This document shows positions 13,593 to 26,300 of a DNA stretch of 64,000 nt, piece after piece. A model generated the notes under the pieces. The model saw nothing but the letters and a program-made list of their open reading frames with translations, had not been told where the DNA came from and made no database searches. Both the position numbers and the translations under genes were made by a program. Positions within the stretch are counted from its first letter, which is position 1, and each line of letters starts with the position of its first letter. The stretch is from Fratercula arctica (taxonomy: Eukaryota; Chordata; Aves; Charadriiformes; Alcidae), in assembly GCA_947846985.1 (NCBI GenBank), contig CANTUZ010000004.1, forward strand, positions 11,460,927 to 11,524,926. Reading direction: 5' to 3'.

Positions 13593-13908
13593 CCCAGCGC
13601 CTGTGATTTTACTGGGCCCCCTTTGGAGAACTGCAACGATACAGGTTAACTGAGTAGAGCCTATAGAATAGCTGAGATGAAAGAAATGGCTAAAAAAAAT
13701 GATCTAGAAGGTAAGATTGAATAAATCAAGGATGTTAGGGCTAGTAAAAAGGGAAATGTCTCACGTTCTCTCACTTTAGATGCTGCTTCTAACAGTAGAG
13801 CCACACCAAAATCTGCAATCAGTTGACACGTTTTGTAGAACGACAATAGGAAAACCATCCTCTTCTTCAGCTCCTGAAAGGTGTTTCATTAAAACAAAAA
13901 AAACCCAA

Positions 13909-13937
13909 CACACACACACACACACACAAAAAAAAAA
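13909..13937. repeat. (CA)10 microsatellite followed by A9
   Basis: Ten uninterrupted CA units run straight into nine A. It is probably polymorphic in length. The overlapping open frames on both strands around it are repeat artefacts. Confidence 0.95.
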
Positions 13938-15035
13938 CCAAACGCAACCAAAAAAGCACATTTGATATATAAGTGCAATAACTGAGAATACTCTGCTGCT
14001 TTTTTTCCCCTCATTGGCAGATTCTCTAAATTCTCCAAACTCTGACATGCCTCCTTGTTTCTTAACAATTTGTTTATTAATTTCTCATCTAAATGTTTAC
14101 TCCATGTGCGTTCTAAAACAAGGATTTGTAATATTGCTTGTAATAAAATGTATACTCTCTTGGTTATGCACAAAACCCCTTTTCGTTTATTTCAGTGAGA
14201 GACAGTATATTATGTTAAAGGTCTCTTTGGGTTTTGAGGAGCAAGGGATGACATTCTTGTAGAGGAAAGTCAAGTGATTCAAGTAGCAATGTTTGATGGC
14301 TGTAAATCCTCCTGAGCAGGCAGCTCGGCAGCCAGCCTGTGAGGAAACAAGGAATGATGGATTTGGAGAACAGGCAGGGAAAGGAGCAACAGATGGGCAG
14401 CAGCGTCAGTGGCTTCACCGGAGACCATCGCTTCCCTTTTTTTCACTGTCGGATCACACATTAAGGATGTTAAGATGGAGACAGGATTATATTCTTTTAA
14501 GCCTAAGGTCTGCAATCATTTCTAGCTGTCCAGTGGCCACTAAAAGAGTCTCTGTGGCTCTTCCCATTTCAGTGCACGGTACAAAGGGAGTCGCTCCAGT
14601 TCTGCTCACAAGTTAAAACTCAAATATTGTGAGCCATCACTCCAATTAATTTGCCTTCATAAGATAATCCTCTTGAACACAAGTTGTTTGAGTTTCTACG
14701 GTCACCACTCAAGCCAGGTGAAAATGATAATTCTCTGAGAAATGCTGTGTTATTATCGTTCGGTGTAGAATTAGGCTCCTTACTCAGCCCGGAAAATTAT
14801 GCTGCTGGAAAGTAACCGTAAGTGTGTCTGATTGAAAGCTGGAATTAAAAAGTGACGGGAACATAGCTGCAAATGTGCTAGCATGACAAAGTTAAAGTGA
14901 TGTTTGACATCCTGAGTTTACCAATACCTAAGAGAATGACTAAAAAAAAAGGGGGAGCTAAACCAGCTGAAAGAAATGGGTTGACAAGAAGAATAGGTGC
15001 TGCTTCCATGAAGGAACAAAATGTGAAGGGCAGGG

Positions 15036-15075
15036 TTTTTTTTTTTCTTTTTTTTCTTTCCCTTCTTTTTTTTCC
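15036..15075. repeat. Interrupted T/C-rich tract
   Basis: About 40 nt of T runs broken by single C or CCC, ending in TTTTTTCCATAG. It resembles a polypyrimidine tract followed by AG, so it could serve as a splice acceptor on the plus strand. The downstream frame gives no support for an exon. Confidence 0.8.
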
Positions 15076-17004
15076 ATAGGTGTCTAGCATATGCTTTGTA
15101 AGTTATAGAAAATAGCGCAAGGGGATTTTATATTCCCCCGTACGATGCTGGTCTAGACCCTGGCAAGCTCTCAGTGGAAGATAAAGATTAAGTTAAATTT
15201 TTTCAAGACTCTTAGGATTTGACCGAGACCCCCTTAATATGCTCAGTTTGCTGTTAGAATTAATTGCTGGCAACCTTGAATCTCTTACATACTGATTAGT
15301 CTTTTCTACTAGACTGTCGGCTTTGCTGCAGCCTCAAAGTGGAAACTTCACGTTCTATTTTCTGTTCCTTTTTCTTTAATATGGTCTTAAATAATAGCCA
15401 GTGACTGCTGGTTTTGTCAGTCGCTGCCTCAACATTAAAAAAAAAAAAAAGAAAATCTCTTAGAATGATAAACGTTACTGTAGAAAAGGCTTTGCTAGTT
15501 AAAGAGGACAACGCGACTGTGTGTGAATGACATTCTTAGAGTGGGATTCAGTGCCTGAATCTTAGGAAACGAGAGAAACGAAGAGCTACTGACTTAGGGC
15601 TGGTGTGGTGAAACAGCCTCGCTCTGCCGACGTACAGCATTACATATGTAAGTGCTCGTGAATAAGTGATGGTTCTGTGTGCAAGGCTTGTGCTCCGCTT
15701 TAATCTTCGGTTAGAGTTCTCCTCTTGTTCTGAGTCTCCACAGAGAGAGGCATTTAAATTCCAGCAGCTGGAAAACCACCCTCGGGTCACTTCAAACAGC
15801 AGCTGTGCTGAAACATGCCTACAGAGACTGGTTTTGTAGGCGTATGTATAGGCATATTGCACAGATTGCATATGTATATATCTACGACGCATCTACACAT
15901 GTGCTTAAACCCCCCATCCCTTCGTTGCTGTGTATGAATTTCTGTACATAAGCAATAATCAATCCCTATTAAAAGTAAATTCAGATATTTCTGGGAAATA
16001 TCTGCTGAGGTTTTTCTGGTTCTGCTCGAGTACGAGCAGAATGCTGAGAGTTCATATGGCTTATACGTACAAATGGCTTTGAACACATTGGGTTATTTTT
16101 GCTTATATTCATATACAATTGATTTTGTTCTGTAGATTATGGGGGAAAACCATGCATAATTGTATTCAGCTATATGAAGTGATTATCATTTGACAATCTA
16201 GACTGTAGAATTATGTGGTGGTGGCATAAATTTAAATATTAAGACTTTTAAAAATAGATTTACCCTGCTCCTTGAGGATTGTGAGTACTGAGTGCGACAC
16301 AGTGTATACCACTGTAATATTATTGGAATCAGTATGACATTGCTTAATGCTGAACCCACTCTAAGAAGGAAATCTGAGCATCAGTCCCCTATTACCAGCT
16401 TCATGCTGTATTTTGAAGAAACAGTGAATAGGCCGTAGTAGAGGAACTAACTGCATGCAGAACAAGAAGTAAAAAAAAAAAAAAACAAACCACATCAATA
16501 CTCAAAGACGAAAGAATGTTTGGAGAAAAATAAAAAATTATTGGAGGAGAAGATTAATAAGACTTGTTAGAGAAATAGGGATCTGCCATTGTCATTGGTA
16601 TTTCTTGGGCACTTACTACGCAGTAAGCTTCAAACTAATGCTGTGCTTACAAAGACAGAGAGGAAACGTCAGGAACTGGCTTCTGTTTCTTCATAATTCC
16701 TCTGTTCTCATGTTTATTTTACACACATAGGGATTTGTTTGTTTATTTTATTTTCTGTATTTGCATTGGGATGGATAGTGTTATATTTAAACCACTAAGA
16801 AGGAATGAAGACCATGTAAGGGCCACATAAAAGAACTGACCTATGAAAATGAGAAAGAAATATTTCTCTTTTTCCAAGAGATTATCACCCAGAACAAAGA
16901 TATGAAATTAAAGGATGGAGAAATTGGGCAGATGTCAGGAAGTCTTCAACAGTGTGAGAAGACCCAGTGTCTGAATAATTGCTTTTGTGTGCTACCAGGA
17001 CCAA

Positions 17005-17615
17005 ATCATAGAATTATACAATGGCTTAGGTTGGAAGGAACCTTAAGGATCATCCAGTTCCACCCCCCTGCCATGGGCAGGGACACCTCCCACTAGACCA
17101 GGCTGCTCAAAGCCCCATCCAGCCTGGCCTTGGACACCTCCAGGGATGGGGTATCCAAAACTTCTCTGGGCAACCTGTGCCAGTGTCTCACCATCCTCAC
17201 AGTAAAGAATTTCTTCCTGATATCTAATCTAAATCTCCCCCTTTCAGTTGAAAGCCATTACCCCTTGTCCTGTCACTATGTGCCCTTGTAAAAAGTCCAT
17301 CCCCTTCTTTCCTGTAGGCCTGCTTTAAGTGCTGAAAGGCCACTATAAGGTCTCTCTGGAGCCTTCTCCAGGCTGAACAACCCCAACTCTCTCAGCCTGT
17401 CTTTATAGGAGAGGTGCTCCAGCCTGTTGATCATCTTCGTGGCCCTCCTCTTGCTTCAACAGGTCCGTGTACTTATGCTGGGAGCCCGAGAGCTGGCTGC
17501 AGTGCTCCTGGTGGGGTCTCACGAGAGCAGAGTAGAGGGGGAGAATTTCCTCCCTTGACCTGCTGGCCGTGTTTCTTCTGATGCAGCCCAGGACACGGTT
17601 GGTGTTCTGGGCCAG
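17005..17615 (-). mobile_element. 5'-truncated CR1 LINE, better preserved copy
   Basis: On the plus strand it opens AATCATAGAATTATACAATG and TTGGAAGGAACCTTAAGGATC, then CCCCCCTGCCATGGGCAGG, GGACACCTCCAGGGATGGGG, AGTAAAGAATTTCTTCCTGA, CCCTTGTCCTGTCACTATG and GGTGCTCCAGCCTGTTGATC. This is the reverse complement of a CR1 3' end from another subfamily than the copy at 9.9 kb. Homology ends near GGTGTTCTGGGCC. About 0.6 kb remains. It looks younger than the other copies because the non-coding 3' part is close to the family pattern. Confidence 0.96.
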
Positions 17616-17648
17616 ATCTTCAAAACTGTTTGTCATCTTCTTTTGCAA
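17403..17648 (-). pseudogene. CR1 ORF2 C-terminal fragment, broken
   Basis: The minus frame carries NRVLGCIRRNTASRSREEIL, PLYSALVRPHQEHCSQ and later EGHEDDQQAGAPLL. The first two are the CR1 pol C-terminal region (family form near [15 protein letters not shown]). The last part is out of the normal CR1 frame, since the expected KRATKMIRGLEHL-like continuation is lost, so there is a frameshift between them. It is non-functional. Confidence 0.8.
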
Positions 17649-18895
17649 TTTTTTATAAAAAAAAGAAGAAAAAAGGTAAGACTGAAGTGGGAATTTTATA
17701 TGTGTTTTGAGGTTATGAGGAAAGTTACCAAAGGCCCCAATTTAAAGATTTCAGCACTGCGAACAAGAAATGAAACGTTACAAGATTTATGAGGGGTTGG
17801 AGTTCAGTGAATGTGTGTCTTAAGAAATGACTTGCATTTTAATGAAGTGTATTACACTGGAGAGGCAATAGCTTGGTTATCCTTTCTGAACAATGACTTT
17901 GTGTGCAGCTGTCAAAGAGAGCTCATTATACCAAAGACGTTATAATTCAGCTCTATAGATTGATACGATGGCCTCCAATTCATGGTATGCTTCTAAAGGC
18001 AGTGGGACCAGCAGTGAGGGGCATCCAAAATGGTAATTACTTGCGGGAAATAGCTTCATGGTTTCAGCTTTCAATTCAAAGGGCTTTTTTCAAGAACTTT
18101 TAACTCGGTCTGTGACCTAAACCTCAAGGCTGCCCTACAGCTTTGCACAGCAGCTAAAAAATTTTTAGTCTCTCCTATCGTACAGATTGAGAGAATGCTT
18201 TTAACACGTTGCCTCTGAAGCAGCAGTTAGTAATTTGTATTACCTTTGTAAATATTGTGGGCTTGTTTCTTTACATGTTTTTTCCTGGCTCATAGAATTT
18301 CTTACTGCTTTCTTTGCTTGCTTGTTTCAGCAGTAAATGTTGATTTGCTAAACTTTAGTCTTAAAATCAAGTTAAACTTCTGCTTTTGTTTTTCTGGTGG
18401 GTTTTATTTGTTTGCTTGTTTGTTTTTTTAAGGGAATTTCTCTAAAAAATATTTTTCCCTCTGTTGATGCTGTTGCCAGCCAGGAGATTTTGCTTGCTGG
18501 AATTTTTTTTCTATTTGTGCTCGGATTGATCACCAACTATTTCTGCTTTCTGAGCAGACACCCGCAGCTGTGTTGTATATGAAACTATGAAGATCTTCCC
18601 ATTGACGCCTCTGTTTCATGCACATATATGTTTCCAAAGAAGAGCTATCCTCCAAGCCTTAGGCTAGCAAACAAATTTATCACAGTGATATTCCCTGTAA
18701 AATAATGCTGTAGAAAAAGAGTATATACAAGATTAAATGAAACACGACTTGAAATTCTGATACGTATTCATAGTTCTGAGGTTTTGTTTATTCATTCAGA
18801 TTTATTCTTTTTATAGCAGCATCCTGCCGGGATTTTTTTACCTCCTACATCAAGGAGTTAAATGAAAATCCTACAACCACAGAACAAAACCAAGC

Positions 18896-19025
18896 TTAGT
18901 TCATATGTTAATGAGTCAGGATAATTGCAGCTTTCCCTAGGTAATCTGGGTGTCAATTATTCATGAACCATTGACAGCAGACATGACATTTCCAACTGAC
19001 AGCTTTCAGTCGTTTTGTTTACAAG
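18896..19025. promoter_or_regulatory. Possible conserved non-coding element
   Basis: About 130 bp dense in homeodomain- and forkhead-like core motifs: two TGACAG cores (MEIS/TGIF-like; at TTGACAGCAG and CTGACAGCTT), ATGTTAATGAG, GTCAATTATTCATGAA, and TTTTGTTTACA (forkhead-like). It holds no simple repeat, transposon or open frame. This texture is typical of vertebrate enhancers under constraint, but motif density alone is weak evidence and only alignment can decide. Confidence 0.25.
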
Positions 19026-19788
19026 TATGAAATGCTTAAGTATGAAACGTTAGTTAGGAGTTAAGCATTGTGATTTTTATTTTTTTTTCAGGAAAGACAG
19101 AAAAATAGGAAAAGAAAAAAAATGGAGATACAGTGAATTTTCCTCATAAAGTACAGAAGGGGAGCCTAGTTCTGCCAGTAACTTTCACAGCATTGTTGGA
19201 ATGAAGCTATTGCTCAGGTATTGGGATCCGTGGAGCTCCAAAATCTGCGCTGAGCCCAGGTAACAATATTATGTCCCATCCTGGCACATAGGTAGTGCTA
19301 TGCCATGATAAGGGGAAGGAACCATGTTTTGCTTCCCATCCCTTCAGTGCTTGTTCCCACATGTGTATCCCACATATATCCCATACGTGATATGCAAGAG
19401 TGCGTATCACATAGAAGGCATGTCTGGTGAACAGCACCAGGCTCGCTGCTTCATTTCTGTCCTTTGCTCCACACCCCTTTATACTTGAAAAAAAAAACCC
19501 CTAACAACAATATTCGCAGCTTTCCCTTTTGTGAAACTGGACTCCCCTGACTTAAAAAGCTGCATGGAAGTGAAATGCAGACTTTGCAACCTGCAATATA
19601 TAGATTCTCTTGATAAAACTTACATTTTGCCCACTAAAAGTTAAATCCCTGTGTATCTTTAAGTGTCTTTGAAACTGTCGTATTTTATGACTGCTGTTCT
19701 TACATCTGTGAAGACATTAGAATATTTTCCAATACTAGCACCCTAATTGAAATTAATTGACAATAATACAATAGGGAACAAGTTTTTA

Positions 19789-19870
19789 AAGGCATTTAAG
19801 TGCCTAAAGATGCAGATAGGTACTTAGTGAGGTTTTTCAAAAGATTCTACGCACCTGACTCCCATTATGA
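19789..19870. repeat. Old interspersed repeat with 'AAGTGCCTAAA' motifs
   Basis: The sequence GGCATTTAAGTGCCTAAAG, then ATGCAGATAGGTACTTAGTG, GGTTTTTCAAAAG and GCACCTGACTCCCATTATGAAA resembles an ancient amniote repeat built from AGGCACTTAGGTGCCTAA and TTTTCAAAAG..CCTAACTCCCATTGAAA blocks. From memory this is common in reptiles and birds and probably MITE-derived. The class is uncertain, and only a library search would name it. Confidence 0.45.
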
Positions 19871-22669
19871 AAAAGTTTCAGGAGTCTCAGTCCATTAATA
19901 AGCTATTTTAGTTTTTCAGCCCTCATACTAATTTTGAGATAATGACTATTTAAGAAAATGCTCACCCAGGCTGAGCATTTACATTTTTTCTAACCAAGTT
20001 ATTTTTCATTTAAATACATCCATTTCTTAGCATAGCGTTACAGAGATTGTTGAATTCTTTTTGTGAAATAAAAGGACTGGCAAGGCATAGCGGAAGAACT
20101 GGCTTTTAATAATGATTAGGGTTCATTGAGCAATTGAAGTGGTTGATTTTTAGGGTGCATCAAAACTCAACGTACAATACCACATTTCCAGAAATCCAGT
20201 CTCAATTAAAGCGCAGCACCCAAGACGTGGACTCAATTCTCCATACTCTTTTAGCTCATCTCCCCATATTAACTCAAATCTTGCAGTTTCCACTCATAAT
20301 TCACTCACCTAATTCTGCATGGTTGACAAACTCTGGTAGCCCGTATTGACGCTGGTCCCTCTGGACTCTTGCTGCTTCTCCAGTTTCAAGACGTATTACT
20401 CTTCCACTTCATCATTTAATTGACAATGTTCAGTTGTGAGGTTGAAGAGAGATATGCGTACTCTACCAAAAGCAATGCGATTTTAATACTGTTAATTATT
20501 ATTGTCAAATTGTCCATACTCATATAATCTTGTATTGTGTGTTTAAAATGTGTTATTTTTCACGTCTTTTTTTTTTTTTTAAATTCAAAGAAGTAGGTAG
20601 ATTTGGGGTTCTGTTTTATGGGGGAAGGTTTTAGCATAATTACTTACATGAAAACAATCTTTCATTTTTACTAGACAATAAGTTGCAGGCAGCGACAAAT
20701 TTTTTAAATTGTTTAAATTAATGCCTTTGAATTAAAATAATTTAGACAGACTAGACAGTAAAATACTCTAAAAACATCTCTTCCAAAGCCTCAGACACGC
20801 TTCTTTCTTTTAACCGTCTCTGGTTTTATCTGAAACCATTTGTGTCGTTTAGCAAACATGGATGCACTGGAGGACTTATTCTTGCCTGGCAATGTGCTCA
20901 TAAAAGTCCCTCTTGTATCACTGGAACATGCAGCAAGAAAATCAAAACTGATTCATGGCACATATGGATTAAATATATGTCCCTTAGCACCCTCTTACTA
21001 TTTTTACATGTATACGGAGGTGTTTTTAGTCTCAGCTTTCATGCTGATTCGCCTTTTGAAGGTGGAAGGGGGGAGAGGAGGGGAAGGGTCCTCGCGTGGG
21101 TTTTGCAGGTTTTTAGATCATTTGTGTCTCAAGCTGTTGTTGCAGTATACTGCAGCTTAAACCACCATTGCCAGATACAGGAAAGCAGCGATTTTATGAA
21201 ACCTCAATTAAAATGCCGAGGGAAATAACGTGCCATGCTAGAAAACTCAAAATATATTAATGTTGATAAAACGAACTGTTTTCCTTGACTTCTGGTATTG
21301 ATTGAGTGACTTCTAAACCACTTGATAGTCTAAAAGTATTTCAAATAAAAGGCAAACATGACCTTTTGCCATGATTATGCTCCCCAGACAGTTATTCCTG
21401 TTTGCATGCACAGACAAGCAGATACTGTACTGACTTTTAAAGATCTTCCACAGATACTGCAAAAAAAGGTAAAATTTCCTGTTCTAAACTAGATAATAAC
21501 ATTCAAAGCATCCCAAAAGACAAGTGAGCAACAGAATTTTTACTTGGAAAAGTTTCATCTCTCAAGTATAAAGCAAAACTAAGAAGTATGAAAAAACAGA
21601 TCAAAGGAAACTGTTTATTTTATTTCACTTTCTGAGCAAACGGTCTGTGATTAATTCTGCCATATGAATATCTACTATCACCTTCCCAAAACTGGGAGAA
21701 AAGTTGGCCTTTTTTCACAAGAGTCCCCATTTTTTAAATAAACTGTATCCAATAGCACTTGCTTAAGAGTTTTTATAATTGCTTTCTAACTATTATGAAA
21801 CGGTAATGCATAATAGGTAACTCCCTTTTGTTAGATTATTGTCCAGTCACGGTGATAATTTCTGATGACTACCTATTGCTAAATTTGCTCGGAATTTCAG
21901 TTCATGGATAAGGTACCACAGGAGATTTCTAAAGCTGATTTTCTGTTTCAGTCCTTGCCTTTTATTTTACAGAGTGTCATTAAAGAGATTGAGCTTTTCA
22001 CAGGAGCCTATGCTCACCTCCATGGACAGAACACTTACGGTACCCACACAGCCCTCAAACTTGTCCACAGTTCTAACAAAAGTATTGAAATAGATATATG
22101 GGGCTTCTGAGATGTTCTTCATTAACACATTTTTCTCCTGCTCTCCAAAAAAGAGGTCAGGTTATTGTTGCTGACCAAGTAAAGTATTGTACAGACATTG
22201 TTGCTACAGTGTCCAGAAGAAAGGGTGAAGCCTTGAAAATAAAAAGGAAAAACTAAGTAAATCTAATGGTCATTTTGAAAAGAAAAAATGCGTTTTGCAA
22301 ATCAAAATGATTAATTTGTCATTCTCTTGGAAAATCAGTCAGAGCAAGGGACTCAAAACTTAAGCTAAACAGAACGGAGAAAGCTACAAAATAGCTTAAG
22401 CTAAAATAACCTTTCATTTTGTGTTATTCTTTTTTATAACAACAATAAATGACTGGCTTCGTCGTAAAAGGTAGCTTTATTATTTAACATAGCAAATATT
22501 GATATTGTAGAAAGTTGCGAATCAGTTTGAAAAACACTGACACTGCTCAATTGACATTTTCTGTTTACTAATCTGAGCTGAACAATAGCTCTTCCATTAT
22601 GGATGTCTGAAGGCAGTTTTATACTGGTAGGTTTCATCTTTGCATCTAAATATAACAGTGTTGAGCACT

Positions 22670-22822
22670 TTGCGAAATCAGAGCCGCTTTGGTCAGGTCG
22701 GCTGTGAAAGGTTTTCTGTGACCTGGCGTTCGCGAATCAGTGCCTTTCGGGGCAGTCCCAGCCTGGCCACGCACTGGTGCGTAACGCTGAAGAACTTTTT
22801 TCAGGTGTCGTATGCGTCAGTG
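22670..22822. promoter_or_regulatory. Small CpG cluster
   Basis: Twelve CpG in about 153 bp, including TTCGCGAA, in a region otherwise almost free of CpG. It also holds a strong splice acceptor on the plus strand, AAGAACTTTTTTCAG|GTGTCG, near its right end. It could be a short CpG island (promoter or enhancer) or a younger inserted element not yet depleted of CpG. The enclosing open frame of 73 codons is not recognised. Confidence 0.35.
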
Positions 22823-23311
22823 GAGATGAGTAGCAGAGAAATTGCTTCTATACAGCAGTAACTGCTCAAGAGCAAATTTTAAGGATCCCTCTAAGCAATT
22901 AGAAACGTTCTTTAACCCCTAAGGAACACAACTGAGAAGGAAAAGGGGAGATGGGAGAGGGATATCCACACAGTCCAGGCACTGAGCATCAGCAGTAGCT
23001 GGGGGCTGTTTCTTGGCATTTGCACCGTCCTGAATATATACATGCAGAAAGACACAGAATCACTTTCCTTTCCATCCCTTTTAAGGAAACACACACTCAT
23101 TTCAACTGGGCTTTCAATTTTTGTCTCAGAAGAATGAAACCGCTATCAGTTGTGAATATCTCATTTAGGCTATGCTTGTGTTGAATCTGTATCAGATGCC
23201 AGATCTGCTAGTGAAGACATATATACCTATGTTAATTTTACAACACTAGTATCATCATGTAATAGTGTGGTTGAGACCAAAGCAGAAATTCCTTATTCAA
23301 CAGAGGGGACC

Positions 23312-23381
23312 ATGGTTAGAACGGTGGGATCAGACCCAAACAACAACAGCGTGTTAGCAAAGTTACCGGTTTTAAGTGCAG
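23312..23381 (+). other. Candidate start-codon exon with strong donor
   Basis: GGACCATGG is a near-ideal start-codon context. The frame continues open for 23 codons, MVRTVGSDPNNNSVLA then KLPVLSA, and ends at AGTGCAG|GTAAGG, a strong donor. Past the donor the frame stops after two codons, as expected if the donor were used. A weak acceptor (TTATTCAACAG) lies just upstream. The protein is not recognised and no following exon can be assigned. Confidence 0.22.
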
Positions 23382-26300
23382 GTAAGGGATGATAGGGAGA
23401 CTTGGTGTGGCCTTGGCAAGCCATGCTGCAATCCATAATATATATGTGTGTATTGTAAACACCAAAAAGATGCATGCCGGAATCCCGCATCCTTCAACTC
23501 TGGATACAGGCCTGATTGCCAACGAGTCCATGCAGGAAAGCACTTTTCTTTGGAAGAGGAGGCTGTAGGGACGGCCCCATCCATCTTGTACATGGGTCAG
23601 GTAAAACACACCCCGAGGCTGTCAGTGCGCTTTGATTCATGAATCAATCAGATTTTTGTCTGTCTTTTCTATTAAAGCTCCTATTTCAGCACAACACTTA
23701 ACCACTCTGAAGTCTCTTCTTCTGGTCCATTCCTGTTCAGCAAATCATTTGTTCGTGTTTAACGTATACTTTTGTGACACTTTGCCTTCAGTAGGAAATT
23801 CGGCTGAAGTGAAGATATATTTATCTGCTTAGCCTTAGGGCTTATCTCTGAAGTGACAATGAAGTAAGTGAGGAAGTGCAACACGTTACTTATTCCATAT
23901 CAATTCCCCACGTGAACTTTTAAAGTGTGCAATAACCCTTTCTGAGTAAGCATTAGTGCTGTGTACCTCTTCTACCGTACTGTCCGCTAACCCTGTGGGT
24001 CACCTCTCGTGTTCTCTGGTAAAGAAATATCCCTTTACCTGTGTCCCCAGAGCACCTCTCATCATAACCAAAAATTTTTAATCAATTCTATAAACATAGC
24101 ATTCATATTATAGCGTGCAGCTATTACATATTTTATTGTATATTAATTTTATGTTATGTCATGCTATTATAGATTTTAAAAAGTCAGAATCATTAAACAA
24201 CAAGATAGTTTTTAAAATTCATATCGGATTATAATTTCACAGTTCTAGTGCAAATATATTCTTACCTGTTGTTTCCCTTTGTAATTTCAGAGGGTTTTAA
24301 GATGTTAGAAAAACAAGACCCAACAAAATTATAATACTTGTGCCCAATATATAGTTATAAATGATAAGGAACTAATGCTTAGTTTTCCCAAACCAGCCGA
24401 TTTTTTTTAATGATTCATAAAATAGCAGATCTCTACTAATTAATATATGGCTCAATGTTCTTTAATGAATGTTGTGTGCACGTGCTTACCCCTCACGGAG
24501 AGCTTGGAACTGGCTGCCGTTGTGCATTGGCCATTTGAAGTCGCTCAGATGGGTTTGATTCCTTGGTTGGAGGTGGAAATGCAGAACGTGCTTTCTGCTA
24601 GGACCTGCACCTGAAGAAATCTGGTGTTTTCTGATTTACTTTCTTTCACTGAATTCACCCATGTGTTTATACGAGGCAAAAAGATGTGGAGAAACCCCAG
24701 TCGTCGACCAGATTTCTGTCACCCATGTGAAGACAGTACTTCTGGGTACAGAAATACCAGCTCACGGCGTAAGCGTATCTGTTTCTTAGCTTTCCTGTTC
24801 CAGAACTAGGTTTCCAATAAGATTGAGATTTCTGACAATACAATATGCTGTTCCGAAGAAGTATTAAAAAAAAAAAAAACATGAAAAAGCAAAATGTACT
24901 TTACTGATCCTGTTAAATCAATGACAAAACTCCCATTCATTTCAGGAATAAATTGTTAACCCACAGTGACCCCACAATAGCTCTAATTGTCTGCAAGCTG
25001 AAAGATTTTCTAATATGCTACTTTAAGCCTATCACATCAGGTCCTAATGTCCGACTATAAATAAAAACCACATTTTAAAGTCCATAATTATATGTTTGTT
25101 CAGATTTCAGCAATAGGTCAAGGAAATTTATCTGCATTCTATAAAGCCTCTGCATTACGTGCACTGTAAAATGTCAGAAAATTTAAGGAGTTCTTAGTTA
25201 TTATCTCTTTTGGTTCCTTTTAGATACACATGATAAGTATTTAAATAATATTTAAATAGTATTATAGAAAACCAAAATAATTTAATAAAAAAGAAGTCAG
25301 CAAAATTCCAAAGGAAATTGGATTTTGCATAGCAACATCTACAAGTAAACAAGAAATGGCTTAAGCAATCGTTTGCATCTCAAATAAAAAGGAAATGTAT
25401 GGATTGGCTTTAATTTCAGGCTTTTAAAATTCCTTTTTCTTTCCATTTTGTTCCATTACATGATACCACAGAGTTGCAACCCATCGCTTTTTTTTACCTG
25501 CTTCTCACTTTGCCATTTCGCTTCCTTCCCTTCCTTTCTTCTGTTGGCTTTCATTCATATTGTCACACCTTCCTCCTCCTTTTGTTTTTCCTTCTTTCCC
25601 CAATGTGATTTGCTCTCTGTGTTTTAGCACATAAATCATTTACACCTGCGAAGTAGTCCTTCTCTGGTAAATCTCATTCATGGTCCAGTTTTATAAGCTC
25701 TTTCCAGTAGTTTTGTGCAGGTTATGCTTGTTCTCATTTATGTGTAGCTTCTTTGCAGCTGACCTTCATGATCACCTGAGTCCACGCGATACGTTATTGC
25801 AGGGAAAGCAGTAAGCCCAGCGACAACTCCCGATGTCAGTTCCCCTCCGCTTTTGCTGTCAGGAGCTCGCATTAAGGAACCATTATTTTTTTTAAAGTGG
25901 TAATTACTGAGCGGTGAGTACAGAAAAACAAAACGGTTGTTGTGAATTGCTTAGTTAACTATACTTTGAAATGAAATTCTAAGTTTTTTGCACTATAAAC
26001 ATTTCATTTCTTTGCCAGTGAAAAGCGGATCATTTTAGAGATAGTAGCGACTGTAGCTTTACCTCCGGTGCCCTGGGCTGCCGGGCGATGACGATCAAAG
26101 CGCAGGCCAATGGGCAGCAGGGCATTCCCATCTGCTGTTTCTACTCCTGACACTTCATCCTTCTCTGTACCCACAGCTGCACTAGCGGAGTTATGTAGGG
26201 AGATGGACCACAGGCCTGATTTGCATGTGAGGGAGAGAAAAAAAAAAAAATATATATTTTCAGTCTCAGCATGTTCCTGATCAAGCTTAAGATGAAGAAA

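Larger units (their letters stand above)
13593..17004. other. Non-coding stretch with microsatellites, no gene seen
   Basis: No recognisable gene. Open frames of up to 114 codons overlap one another on both strands, the pattern of chance frames. The 14.29-14.45 kb part is more GC-rich than its surroundings. The interval includes a (CA)10 tract, a pyrimidine tract, A-runs at about 15437-15450, and A15 at 16471-16485. Confidence 0.7.
17616..22669. other. Non-coding stretch, no gene seen
   Basis: Ordinary AT-rich sequence with a T14 run at 20567-20580 and two features listed separately, a regulatory-looking block at 18.9 kb and an old interspersed repeat at 19.8 kb. Two overlapping plus-strand frames at 20840-21228 (106 and 128 codons) pass through a GGGGAGAGGAGGGG-type purine tract and are not recognised. 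Confidence 0.65.

Noticed and set aside
20309..20398. Minus-strand frame ending QESRGTSVNTGYQSLSTMQN then stop, followed at once by GTGAGT
   Set aside because: The peptide looks plausible as a C-terminus, but there is an in-frame stop just upstream and no pyrimidine-tract acceptor between, so no exon can be built.
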